5,418 nucleotides of DNA from Halanaerobiales bacterium (GCA_016278435.1 JADQBU010000172.1:1-5418); one strand, 5' to 3'. Numbered from the stretch's first letter, positions 1-5,418 are shown. Notes: generated by a model not told the origin, from the letters alone. Numbers and translations: made by a program.

Positions 1-461
1 TTATCATATTCTTTTGCTAAAACTGAATTAGTCTCCCTGACATTCTTTCCCCACAATTTTGCTGCATCTTTAATTTGAACCTCTTCATTTTCAATATAGA
101 TATATACTGGTTTTTCAGCTTTACCGTGAATAACTAAATAACCATACCCTGTAAATTTCAAATAGGCTCCCCATTCTCCCCCGGCATTTGATTTAAAATA
201 CATATTTGTTGCCGGACTTTTAAAAGTAACTGTTGTCCTACCTGAAACTGGTGCTTTAGTGCCAGTAAGTCCACCTGTCCCAAAGATTAATACATTATCT
301 TCCCCTAAGGGGTCAGTATTTTCATCAGTTAAATCCCACAATAGTTTAGCATTTAAACCCCTTGACGGAAGATACTTTATCCAGGTTTCCCTGTCTATCT
401 CTTCAACCCATGTCTCTTGTTTAACTAAATCGATATGCAATACTTTACCGATAAAATCCAT
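1..461 (-). CDS. Aldehyde:ferredoxin oxidoreductase (tungsten AOR family), N-terminal part, cut by the window edge
   Basis: The frame is open from an ATG at 461 to the left edge, giving 153 residues with no stop; the full family length is about 600, so most of the gene lies outside. AORs oxidise aldehydes to carboxylic acids in the cytoplasm using a tungsto-bispterin and a [4Fe-4S] cluster, usually passing electrons to ferredoxin. The visible part matches the AOR N-terminal domain: GKVLHIDL (5-12), LPSRGLNAKLL (31-41), GTGGLTGTKAPVSGR (61-75), NAGGEWGAYLKFTGYG (92-107) and GKAEKPVYIYI (113-123). R75, N92 and G94/G95 sit where Pyrococcus furiosus AOR contacts its pterin (R76, N93, G95). The cluster cysteines lie later in the protein and cannot be checked. 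AAAGGAGGAA precedes the ATG with about 9 nt spacing. The gene starts 26 nt after the flavoprotein stop, so it is probably co-transcribed. The substrate is unknown; YdhV-like or other AOR subfamilies are possible. Confidence 0.93.
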   Translation of the reverse strand, partial: MDFIGKVLHIDLVKQETWVEEIDRETWIKYLPSRGLNAKLLWDLTDENTDPLGEDNVLIFGTGGLTGTKAPVSGRTTVTFKSPATNMYFKSNAGGEWGAYLKFTGYGYLVIHGKAEKPVYIYIENEEVQIKDAAKLWGKNVRETNSVLAKEYD

Positions 462-487
462 TGTTCCGTTCCTCCTTTATCTGAAGT

Positions 488-1232
488 TTACTCTGTTTCA
501 GACATAATCCTGTTAATTACTGGTTTATAATGATTGTCATTACTTAAATATTCTTTATGATCTATCAACCCGCTCTTCACAATAACAGCCATCTCTACTG
601 CTCTTTGAACTAATTTTCGTGAAGCTCTTACCGCAATAGTAGTGTCAAAATTTCCTTTATTATATTCCTCTTTCATTGAGTCTCTCTCAATTCTTCCATT
701 TGTCCACCCAGCAGCACCAATATAGGACTCCCACATATCACCTACAACAGGAATTGACTGCATTAATAGAGCATGGTTAATTAAGTCAGTCAGTGTATGC
801 TCCTGTCCAGAAAAAATATGTGCCCCCTGAGTAATAGATCCTATTACCTTTAATAATTTGGGTAAGGTATCGTGACCTTCTTCAAAGAGTTCTTTATAGG
901 TGCCGAAAAAACTATTACCAAGCCGGTCTAGAAAACATTTAACCTGTCCCGGCATACTCATATGATAAACAGGCACAGAATATAATAATATCAGAAGACA
1001 TCCATAATTTTTTCAAATCCTCAAAATCGTCATTATGTACACAGTCACCATTATTTCTTCCACAGTAACCACAGGCTATACAAGGCTTAAATTCTTTGCC
1101 GCGAAATGAATAAAATTTTTTCTTTATTTTAAAATTTGAAATATTATCAGTATAGCTCAATGCTTCTGTCAGTAAAAATTCACTATTTCCCTTTCGTGGA
1201 CTCCCATTGATTCCCAGTATTTTAATTTCCAT
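488..1232 (-). pseudogene. Isf-like iron-sulfur flavoprotein (NADPH-dependent FMN reductase/flavodoxin fold), split by a frameshift
   Basis: Two overlapping frames together make one flavoprotein of about 248 residues. The first piece (1232-939) has the FMN-phosphate loop NGSPRKGNSEFLL (9-21) and a compact cysteine motif, C51-x2-C54-x2-C57-x6-C64, as in [4Fe-4S]-binding iron-sulfur flavoproteins. It reads into SSDIII, where the family normally continues with a PVY...PGQ...DR segment, but instead ends in about a dozen unrelated residues. The second piece (open from about 976 to 488) begins exactly with that segment, VPVYHMSMPGQVKCFLDR, and runs to a normal C-terminus. The ATG at 1232 has a GGAGG 7 nt upstream and follows the aminotransferase stop by 30 nt; AOR begins 26 nt downstream. 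Isf proteins dimerise and pass electrons between ferredoxin and other acceptors, so this is a plausible redox partner of the AOR (inference). The gene may be truly broken, or one read error may have split an intact gene. Confidence 0.82.
977..992 (-). other. Frameshift junction in the flavoprotein gene
   Basis: Family similarity leaves the upstream frame after Asp-Ile-Ile-Ile (codons starting at 992) and resumes in the next frame at the GTG of 976. Restoring the frame needs loss of one base here or gain of two; for example TTCTGTG could derive from TTCTCTGTG by loss of a CT. The site is a low-complexity run, ATTATTATATTCT, which is prone to slippage. The upstream frame stops at 939-941, and the two frames overlap by 38 nt. 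Confidence 0.75.
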
Positions 1233-1262
1233 ACTTTCGCCTCCACTTTTCTTTTTGAGGAG

Positions 1263-2372
1263 TTAAAGTTTCTTATCAATTATTTCATCTAAAGCATTAA
1301 TTACTGGAACTACACTGTTTTTAGAAGCCCCCAGATTCATATGTCCAACCCTGAAAGCCTTTCCAGCATATACTCCAAGACCATTTGCTATCATAATTTG
1401 ATATTCTTGTTCAAGTATATCAATTAATTCCTGTGAACCCATCCCCTCTGGATTAAATATAACAGTAACATTATTGGCTGCATCCTCTTCTGATGCCCCT
1501 GTTTCTAACCCAAGAGCCCTGATACCATTTCTAAAATATCTGCCAATATTATCATGCCTTTCAATCCTACTTTCTAGCCCCTCTTCCTCAATATTTCTGA
1601 GAGCTTTATTTAATGCTTTAACATTGTTAACAGCCATAGTAATCCCATAAGGCTGCCATTCCTTTTGTTTCTCCGCAAATTCTCTCATTGTTGCTAAATT
1701 CAGATACCAGCCAGTAGGTTTCTGCTTTCTATTTTCTATAACCTCCCAGGCTTTATCATTAACACTTATTATAGCTAACCCTGGAGGTGCTCCCAGACCT
1801 TTCTGTGAAGCAGTAATACAGGCATCAATCCCCCATTCATCCATCTTAAACTCTGTTACACCAATGGAACAAACAGCATCAACAAACAATAATAGCCCGT
1901 ATTTCTTAACAACTCTGGCAATCTCTTTTACCGGGTTTCTAACACCAGTTGAAGTATCATGATGAACAACCATAACTTTACTAAACTTTTCATGATTGTC
2001 ATTCAAATAGTCATCGATATCAGAAGGAGAAAGGGCTTTACCCCAGTCTGTTTTAAACTGAACGGCTGTCCCCCGAAAACTTTCCACAATTTCAGCTATT
2101 CTTTCACCAAAAAAGCCATTACTCAAAACCAGAACTTTTTCTCCCTCTTCCACAATAGAACCAATTACTGCATCAATTGCTGCATGACCTGAGCCCACAT
2201 GTAGAAATGTATCACTTTCTGTTCCGATTATTTTTTTTACTCTTTCAATAGTATCATAATAAAAATTCGTCCATTTAACACCATAATGTGGTTCCATTGG
2301 TACATTCATTTCATTAAGTACATCAGGTGCTATTTCAATAGGACCAGGAATCATCAATAATTTTTTTTCCAT
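1263..2372 (-). CDS. Class V PLP-dependent aminotransferase, alanine/serine-glyoxylate aminotransferase type
   Basis: This 369-residue protein has the usual length for the fold-type I alanine-glyoxylate, serine-pyruvate and PucG-like aminotransferases. Visible landmarks are the N-terminal IPGPIEIAPDVL (8-19), the phosphate-site GSG at 60-62, HHDTSTGV (137-144), VDAVCS with the pyridine-binding Asp165 (164-169), ASQKGLGAPPGLA with the Schiff-base lysine K191 (188-200), and FRVGH with Arg341, expected to bind the substrate carboxylate (340-344). HMN (344-346) replaces the more usual HMG. It lacks the catalytic cysteine loop of cysteine desulfurases, so it is unlikely to supply sulfur to the MoaD-like protein. 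The ATG is fixed by AGGAGGT 7 nt upstream, 40 nt after the moaD stop; the flavoprotein follows 30 nt after this stop. Both intervals suit an operon. The substrate cannot be read from sequence: glyoxylate or pyruvate as amino acceptor is the likeliest choice. Confidence 0.93.
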   Translation of the reverse strand: MEKKLLMIPGPIEIAPDVLNEMNVPMEPHYGVKWTNFYYDTIERVKKIIGTESDTFLHVGSGHAAIDAVIGSIVEEGEKVLVLSNGFFGERIAEIVESFRGTAVQFKTDWGKALSPSDIDDYLNDNHEKFSKVMVVHHDTSTGVRNPVKEIARVVKKYGLLLFVDAVCSIGVTEFKMDEWGIDACITASQKGLGAPPGLAIISVNDKAWEVIENRKQKPTGWYLNLATMREFAEKQKEWQPYGITMAVNNVKALNKALRNIEEEGLESRIERHDNIGRYFRNGIRALGLETGASEEDAANNVTVIFNPEGMGSQELIDILEQEYQIMIANGLGVYAGKAFRVGHMNLGASKNSVVPVINALDEIIDKKL

Positions 2373-2412
2373 TTTATTACCTCCTAAATTAATTTATTTA
2401 TTCATTAAGAAA

Positions 2413-2691
2413 TTACCCCCCAAATAGTGGGGGAATTATTGAGACCTTGTCATCATTGGACACTTCCGTTTTAGTGCCATTGATAAAACGAATATTCTTA
2501 CCGTTAAGGATAATCGTAATACTATTCCTTAGAGAACCATCTTTAAATAATAATTCTTCAAAGTCATCACCATATTTTTTTACCAGAATATTTAGTAATT
2601 CTTCAATGTTACCATTTTTTAAATCAAAATCAGCTTCAACCTTTAAGCTACCTGCTGCATCCTTTAAGCCAGCGAATAATTTTATAATCAT
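2413..2691 (-). CDS. MoaD/ThiS-like sulfur carrier protein
   Basis: This 92-residue beta-grasp protein starts with MIIKLFAGLKDAAGS, the first MoaD strand and loop, and ends with the conserved DKVSIIPPLFGG tail. The terminal Gly-Gly is adenylated and thiocarboxylated in this family, and MoaD then donates sulfur to form the dithiolene of molybdopterin. NGKNIRFINGTKTEV (63-77) also fits MoaD better than ThiS. Close linkage to an AOR suggests a carrier dedicated to the tungsto-pterin enzyme, as seen in other AOR loci; this is inference. The frame stays open up to an ATG at 2790 (125 residues), but the extra 33 residues are AT-rich, hydrophobic and absent from the fold. The start at 2691 has GGGTG 5 nt upstream, and a promoter-like element lies inside the extension. 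The stop is 40 nt before the aminotransferase. Confidence 0.88.
   Translation of the reverse strand: MIIKLFAGLKDAAGSLKVEADFDLKNGNIEELLNILVKKYGDDFEELLFKDGSLRNSITIILNGKNIRFINGTKTEVSNDDKVSIIPPLFGG
2416..2433 (-). other. GC-rich hairpin formed by the codons of the MoaD C-terminal tail
   Basis: In the mRNA sense the Pro-Pro-Leu-Phe-Gly-Gly codons read CCCCCA, then CTATT, then TGGGGGG. This gives a 6-bp stem (five G-C pairs) with a 5-nt loop, directly before the TAA. What follows is AT-rich (TAATTTCTTAATG) but lacks a clean U-run, so it is not a convincing intrinsic terminator. It could attenuate, stabilise an mRNA end or slow ribosomes, or simply result from proline and glycine codons. Confidence 0.4.
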
Positions 2692-2696
2692 GATAA

Positions 2697-2701
2697 CACC
2701 C
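2697..2701 (-). promoter_or_regulatory. Ribosome binding site that decides the moaD start
   Basis: GGGTG lies 5 nt before the ATG at 2691, which begins the first recognisable MoaD strand. A competing AAGG lies only 3 nt before the upstream ATG at 2790. Protein-family fit favours the inner start. Confidence 0.5.
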
Positions 2702-2744
2702 AATCTACTTTTTATTTGTTTTACTATACAAAACACTATCTTTA

Positions 2745-2762
2745 TATATAGAATTCTGTATA
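2745..2762. promoter_or_regulatory. Near-palindrome, candidate operator upstream of moaD
   Basis: On the minus strand the 18 bases read TATACAGAATTCTATATA. The two 9-base arms match at 8 of 9 pairs, with a perfect AGAATTCT core. It lies about 10-27 bases downstream of the start predicted by the candidate promoter at 2779-2806, where a repressor could block transcription. The IclR-family protein in this window is an obvious candidate ligand, but AT-rich palindromes also occur by chance and no second copy was found. Confidence 0.3.
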
Positions 2763-2778
2763 AATTATAATATTCGAT

Positions 2779-2806
2779 GTTATATGACATATTCCTTCTT
2801 TCTCAA
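2779..2806 (-). promoter_or_regulatory. Candidate sigma-70-type promoter for the moaD-aminotransferase-flavoprotein-AOR genes
   Basis: TTGAGA (2806-2801) and TATAAC (2784-2779) are separated by 16 bases and resemble -35 and -10 boxes. They lie in the 159-nt gap between the aldolase stop and the moaD start, the longest intergenic gap in the window. Transcription would start near 2772, leaving a leader of about 80 nt. The region is very AT-rich, so chance matches are likely. I see no clear terminator after the aldolase, so read-through from upstream is also possible. Confidence 0.35.
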
Positions 2807-2850
2807 AAGCACAAAGTATTAATGAATTTAAATTTTCTAACATTATTTCA

Positions 2851-3630
2851 TTATAATTTTAAATCAGTCAAAATATTTGTACAGGCATTATAAAATATAC
2901 CTACATCTACAGAATAAGCAATAAATTGTACCCCTGCAGCTATCCACTTTCTGGCATCTTCAGCATTGTCAACAAATGTACCAATAATTTTGTTTTTGTT
3001 AGAAGCCTTTTCTATTATCTCTTTCATCTTCTTTTCTACTTTTATATCACTGACCTCACCGGGAATACCCAGTGATTGAGATAAATCATAGGGGCCAAGA
3101 AACAGTACATCTATTACATCCTCTTCCAGTATCTCATCAATATTTTTTATGCCATCCAGACCTTCAATATGAGCAATAATAAGTGTTTCTTTATTAGCAT
3201 TTTTAAAGTAATTTCTTTTTAATTCATTGCTACTATTTATTTGAGAATAATCGGCTGACCTGACATAACAACATACTCCTCGTTCTCCCTGTGGACTAAA
3301 TTTAGCAGCCTTACGTAAATTTGTAGCCTGTTTTTTGCTATTAATCTGAGGAACTTCGACACCATGAGCCCCAATATCAAGTGCTCTTAATATTTTGCCT
3401 TCATCATTTTCCAGAACTCGAATAATAGGGGTTATATTAACTACCTCAGCTGCTCTAATCATATTTTGTGCGCTTTCTATCGATATTGGCCCGTGCTCTG
3501 TATCTATTAAAACAAAATCAAAACCAGCTTTTCCTGCAATTTCAACTATTGCAGGGTCAACAATTTTTAAAAATGGTCCTATAACTACCTCACCATTTAT
3601 TAGTTTTTCTTTTAGTTTGTTTTTAAACAT
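2851..3630 (-). CDS. HpcH/HpaI-family 2-keto-3-deoxy acid (class II) aldolase
   Basis: This family cleaves 2-keto-(3-deoxy)-4-hydroxy acids to pyruvate plus an aldehyde with a divalent metal; relatives include HpaI, GarL and the 2-keto-3-deoxy-L-rhamnonate aldolase. Numbering from the ATG at 3630 (259 residues), FDFVLIDTEHGP holds the general-base His46, IIRV holds Arg71 (pyruvate binding), and HIE and GPYDLSQSLG hold the metal ligands Glu156 and Asp182. These align with HpaI H45, R70, E149 and D175. The HpaI Gln147 position is His154 here. RGVCCYVRSADYS (117-129) suggests a subgroup distinct from GarL and HpaI, so the substrate is uncertain. The frame also opens at a GTG at 3645, but GAAGGG abuts that codon, and the shorter start fits family N-termini. 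It follows the regulator by about 50 nt, next to kdgK, consistent with keto-deoxy sugar acid breakdown. Confidence 0.9.
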   Translation of the reverse strand: MFKNKLKEKLINGEVVIGPFLKIVDPAIVEIAGKAGFDFVLIDTEHGPISIESAQNMIRAAEVVNITPIIRVLENDEGKILRALDIGAHGVEVPQINSKKQATNLRKAAKFSPQGERGVCCYVRSADYSQINSSNELKRNYFKNANKETLIIAHIEGLDGIKNIDEILEEDVIDVLFLGPYDLSQSLGIPGEVSDIKVEKKMKEIIEKASNKNKIIGTFVDNAEDARKWIAAGVQFIAYSVDVGIFYNACTNILTDLKL

Positions 3631-3640
3631 TTTTTTATTT

Positions 3641-3650
3641 ATCACCCTTC
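3641..3650 (-). promoter_or_regulatory. Ribosome binding site overlapping the alternative GTG start of the aldolase gene
   Basis: GAAGGGTGAT resembles the anti-Shine-Dalgarno partner but includes the GTG at 3645-3643, leaving no spacer for that start. The ATG at 3630 is then 14 nt past GAAGGG, which is long. Neither start is ideal; the ATG is preferred on protein length. Confidence 0.45.
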
Positions 3651-3681
3651 GTATAATAGGTTAACTTAATCGATGCCTTAT

Positions 3682-4461
3682 TTACTCATAGTAACCAAAT
3701 GAAGTGGAGATATCCCGGGAAAAGGTTTTGACAAGACTTACAAGTTCATCTACCCTTTTTTTAGTCATTCTGGTAGTTGGACCTGCTATACTGAAAGCAG
3801 CAATCAGGTCCCCAGAAAAATCAAAAATGGGGGCAGATATACATCTTATTCCCTTTTCATGTTCTTCATTATCTACAGCATATCCCCTTTTTCTGATTTC
3901 TTTTAAATGATCTTTGAATTTATCTGAATCTATTATGGTATTATCTGTATAACCCTTTAAACCTTTATTTCCTATCAAATCATTAACAAGTTGTTCATCT
4001 CTGGTGTAAGCAATTAAAACCTTTCCCAGACTTGTGCAGTGCAGAGGTGCCCTCTTCCCTACCCGGGAATACATGCGAATAGTTTCATTTGTTTCAACTT
4101 TATCAATATATACAACCTCTAGATTATCCAGAATTCCCAGGTGTACTGTTTCTTTTGTTTTTTGTCTGAGTTGTATTAAGTATGGTTTAATCTTTGTCCT
4201 GAGTTCATAATTATTTAATACACTACTGCTTATTTCAATCATCTTTACACCTGGCCTATAACGATCATTTTTATCATTCTTTTCTACATAACCCCTATAG
4301 GCCAAAGTTGCCAGTAACCTGTATACTGTACTTTTATGCAAACCCAGACTATTGCTTAACTCAGTAACACCATAACCCCGGTTTGATTCAATAACTTTTT
4401 CAATAATATCAATTGCCCTATCCAGTGATTGTACCAGTTGGTCTGGTATTTTCTTTTTCAT
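3682..4461 (-). CDS. IclR-family transcriptional regulator, KdgR-like by context
   Basis: The 259-residue protein has both IclR-family domains. An N-terminal winged helix-turn-helix (about 8-70) includes GVTELSNSLGLHKSTVYRLL (31-50) and a wing ending in YRPG. A C-terminal effector-binding domain (about 85-255) has RVGKRAPLHCTSLGKVLIA (133-151) and GYAVDNEEHEKGIRCISAPI (193-212). Such proteins bind DNA as dimers or tetramers and usually respond to a small carboxylic acid or sugar acid. Position between kdgK and a keto-acid aldolase suggests 2-keto-3-deoxygluconate or a related acid as effector (inference), as for KdgR regulators. I chose the ATG at 4461 because GAGAGGG lies 6 nt upstream and the domain begins soon after. 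A longer in-frame start at 4521 would add 20 residues and overlap kdgK by 47 nt. The gene starts 13 nt after kdgK, so it is probably in the same transcript. Confidence 0.92.
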   Translation of the reverse strand: MKKKIPDQLVQSLDRAIDIIEKVIESNRGYGVTELSNSLGLHKSTVYRLLATLAYRGYVEKNDKNDRYRPGVKMIEISSSVLNNYELRTKIKPYLIQLRQKTKETVHLGILDNLEVVYIDKVETNETIRMYSRVGKRAPLHCTSLGKVLIAYTRDEQLVNDLIGNKGLKGYTDNTIIDSDKFKDHLKEIRKRGYAVDNEEHEKGIRCISAPIFDFSGDLIAAFSIAGPTTRMTKKRVDELVSLVKTFSRDISTSFGYYE

Positions 4462-4474
4462 ATTTAGCCCTCTC

Positions 4475-5418
4475 TTACCTTTTGACCCGACCGGAAGCAT
4501 TACCTGCAGCCAGGGTTTCAACTTCTTTTATACTAACATGGTTAAAATCACCGGGAATAGACTGTTTCAGACAGGAGGCAGCTGCCCCGAACTCAGCCGT
4601 TTCCTGTAAACTCTTACCACTTAACTGTGAATAAATTAAACCACCAGCAAATGAATCCCCACCACCGACACGGTCAACGATATGAATGTCATAGGTTGCT
4701 GACTGTACAAAATCTTTACCATCATACAATACAACTAACCAGCCGTTATCTGAAGCGCTGCGGCTAATCCGCAGGTGGCTGCCGACCAGTTCCAGATCAA
4801 ACTTCTCAATTAACTGTCCTGCCACATCATGGTAACCTTCAACATCAATATCCCCACTGGTAATATCGGAGCCGCTTTTGATACCGAAGACCATCTCTGC
4901 ATCTTCTTCATTAGCAATAATAATATCTACATATTCCATTAACTTTGTCATAACCTTATTTGCTCTCTCTTTCGACCATAACTTGGCCCGGTAATTAAGA
5001 TCACAGCTGACCTTTACACCATGTTTTTTGGCCGCTTTAACTGCCATCATGGTAACATCGGACATGTTCTCACTCAGGGCCGGTGTAATTCCAGTAAAAT
5101 GGAACCAGTCTGTGTCAGCAAATATCTGATTCCAGTCAAACTCGCCAACTTTTGCCTCAGCAATAGCTGAATGAGCCCTGTCATAAATTACATTTGACGG
5201 CCGCTGGCTAGCCCCATTTTCACAGTAATAGATACCGAGCCGGCTTCCACCCCGGAGTATATAATCGGTTTTGACTCCGAAACGCCTCAATTCATTTAAT
5301 GCTGCCTGACCTACAGGATTATCTGGAAGCTTAGTAACAAAGTTGGCATCAAGCCCGTAATTGGCCAGTGATACTGCTACATTGGCCTCTCCTCCACCAT
5401 AGATAACATTAAATTTGT
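4475..5418 (-). CDS. kdgK: 2-keto-3-deoxygluconate kinase (PfkB family), 5' end cut by the window edge
   Basis: KdgK phosphorylates 2-keto-3-deoxygluconate with ATP to KDPG, which KDPG aldolase then splits to pyruvate and glyceraldehyde 3-phosphate. The frame is open through the right edge, so 313 residues are visible and about 25-30 N-terminal ones are missing; the TTG at 5290 is internal, not the start. The visible protein begins in the first PfkB motif, YGGGEANVAVSLANYG (6-21). It continues with YYCENGASQRPSNVIYDRA, a signature of 2-keto-3-deoxygluconate kinases, then CDLNYRAKLW, ANEEDAEMVFG, and the second PfkB signature DRVGGGDSFAGGL, whose GGGD holds the catalytic Asp (visible residue 254) and anion hole. 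Hand counts give about 43% GC for 4681-5160, against about 34% for 3001-3300 in the aldolase. The IclR gene follows after 13 nt, and more sugar-acid genes are likely upstream, outside the window. Confidence 0.93.
   Translation of the reverse strand, partial: KFNVIYGGGEANVAVSLANYGLDANFVTKLPDNPVGQAALNELRRFGVKTDYILRGGSRLGIYYCENGASQRPSNVIYDRAHSAIAEAKVGEFDWNQIFADTDWFHFTGITPALSENMSDVTMMAVKAAKKHGVKVSCDLNYRAKLWSKERANKVMTKLMEYVDIIIANEEDAEMVFGIKSGSDITSGDIDVEGYHDVAGQLIEKFDLELVGSHLRISRSASDNGWLVVLYDGKDFVQSATYDIHIVDRVGGGDSFAGGLIYSQLSGKSLQETAEFGAAASCLKQSIPGDFNHVSIKEVETLAAGNASGRVKR

Noticed and set aside
259..507. Open frame on the plus strand
   Set aside because: Antisense to the well-supported AOR and flavoprotein ends; low-complexity serine/leucine-rich product with no recognisable domain.
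1959..2192. Open frame on the plus strand
   Set aside because: Lies fully antisense within the aminotransferase gene; product resembles no family.
1263..2372. Cysteine desulfurase supplying sulfur to the MoaD-like protein
   Set aside because: Same fold, but the active-site context ASQKGLGAPPG and the lack of a C-terminal cysteine loop match glyoxylate aminotransferases.
2413..2691. ThiS (thiamine sulfur carrier)
   Set aside because: LFAGLKDAAG at the N-terminus and the IIPPLFGG tail fit MoaD; no thiamine genes are nearby.
2447..2770. Open frame on the plus strand
   Set aside because: Antisense to moaD and its leader; hydrophobic product is the mirror of MoaD codons.
2821..2850. Terminator after the aldolase stop
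   Set aside because: Only a weak AT palindrome (AATTTAAATT) is present; there is no GC stem followed by a T-run.
3395..3910. Two plus-strand open frames (3395-3664 and 3704-3910)
   Set aside because: Antisense to the aldolase and IclR genes, both confirmed by family motifs; no independent evidence.
4462..4521. Upstream start for the IclR gene (20 extra residues)
   Set aside because: It would overlap kdgK by 47 nt and lacks family similarity; the ATG at 4461 has a good ribosome binding site.
4413..4634. Plus-strand open frame across the kdgK/IclR junction
   Set aside because: Antisense to two supported genes and no recognisable domain.

Overview
All genes in this window lie on the minus strand, so the biological reading order runs from position 5418 down to 1. 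The DNA is AT-rich. It has strong GGAGG-type ribosome binding sites, tight gene spacing, TAA stops throughout and normal TGG tryptophan codons. Its genes are typical of anaerobes: a tungsten-type aldehyde:ferredoxin oxidoreductase and an iron-sulfur flavoprotein. Together these suggest a low-GC anaerobic Firmicute-like bacterium, possibly Halanaerobiales or Clostridia. The taxon is an inference.

Layout in transcription order. (1) 5418-4475: 2-keto-3-deoxygluconate kinase (kdgK), cut at its 5' end by the window edge. (2) 4461-3682: IclR-family regulator, 13 nt behind kdgK. (3) 3630 (or 3645)-2851: HpcH/HpaI-family class II 2-keto-acid aldolase. (4) A 159-nt gap with a candidate promoter and a near-palindrome. 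(5) 2691-2413: MoaD-like sulfur carrier ending in Gly-Gly. (6) 2372-1263: class V PLP aminotransferase of the alanine/serine-glyoxylate type. (7) 1232-488: Isf-like iron-sulfur flavoprotein, split by a frameshift near 977-992. (8) 461-1: N-terminal 153 residues of an aldehyde:ferredoxin oxidoreductase (AOR), running off the left edge.

Two modules seem to be joined. The kdgK-regulator-aldolase part handles 2-keto-3-deoxy sugar acids: phosphorylation by KdgK, or retro-aldol cleavage to pyruvate (or a similar keto acid) plus an aldehyde. The moaD-aminotransferase-flavoprotein-AOR part looks like an aldehyde-oxidising tungstoenzyme unit with its own pterin-sulfur carrier, an electron-transfer flavoprotein and a transaminase for a keto or oxo acid. 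A working hypothesis is that the aldolase releases an aldehyde which the AOR oxidises, while the aminotransferase drains glyoxylate or pyruvate to an amino acid. The gene identities are well supported by sequence. The joint pathway is inference.

There are no tRNA or rRNA genes, CRISPR arrays or insertion sequences in the window. No stretch over 300 bases lacks a gene.
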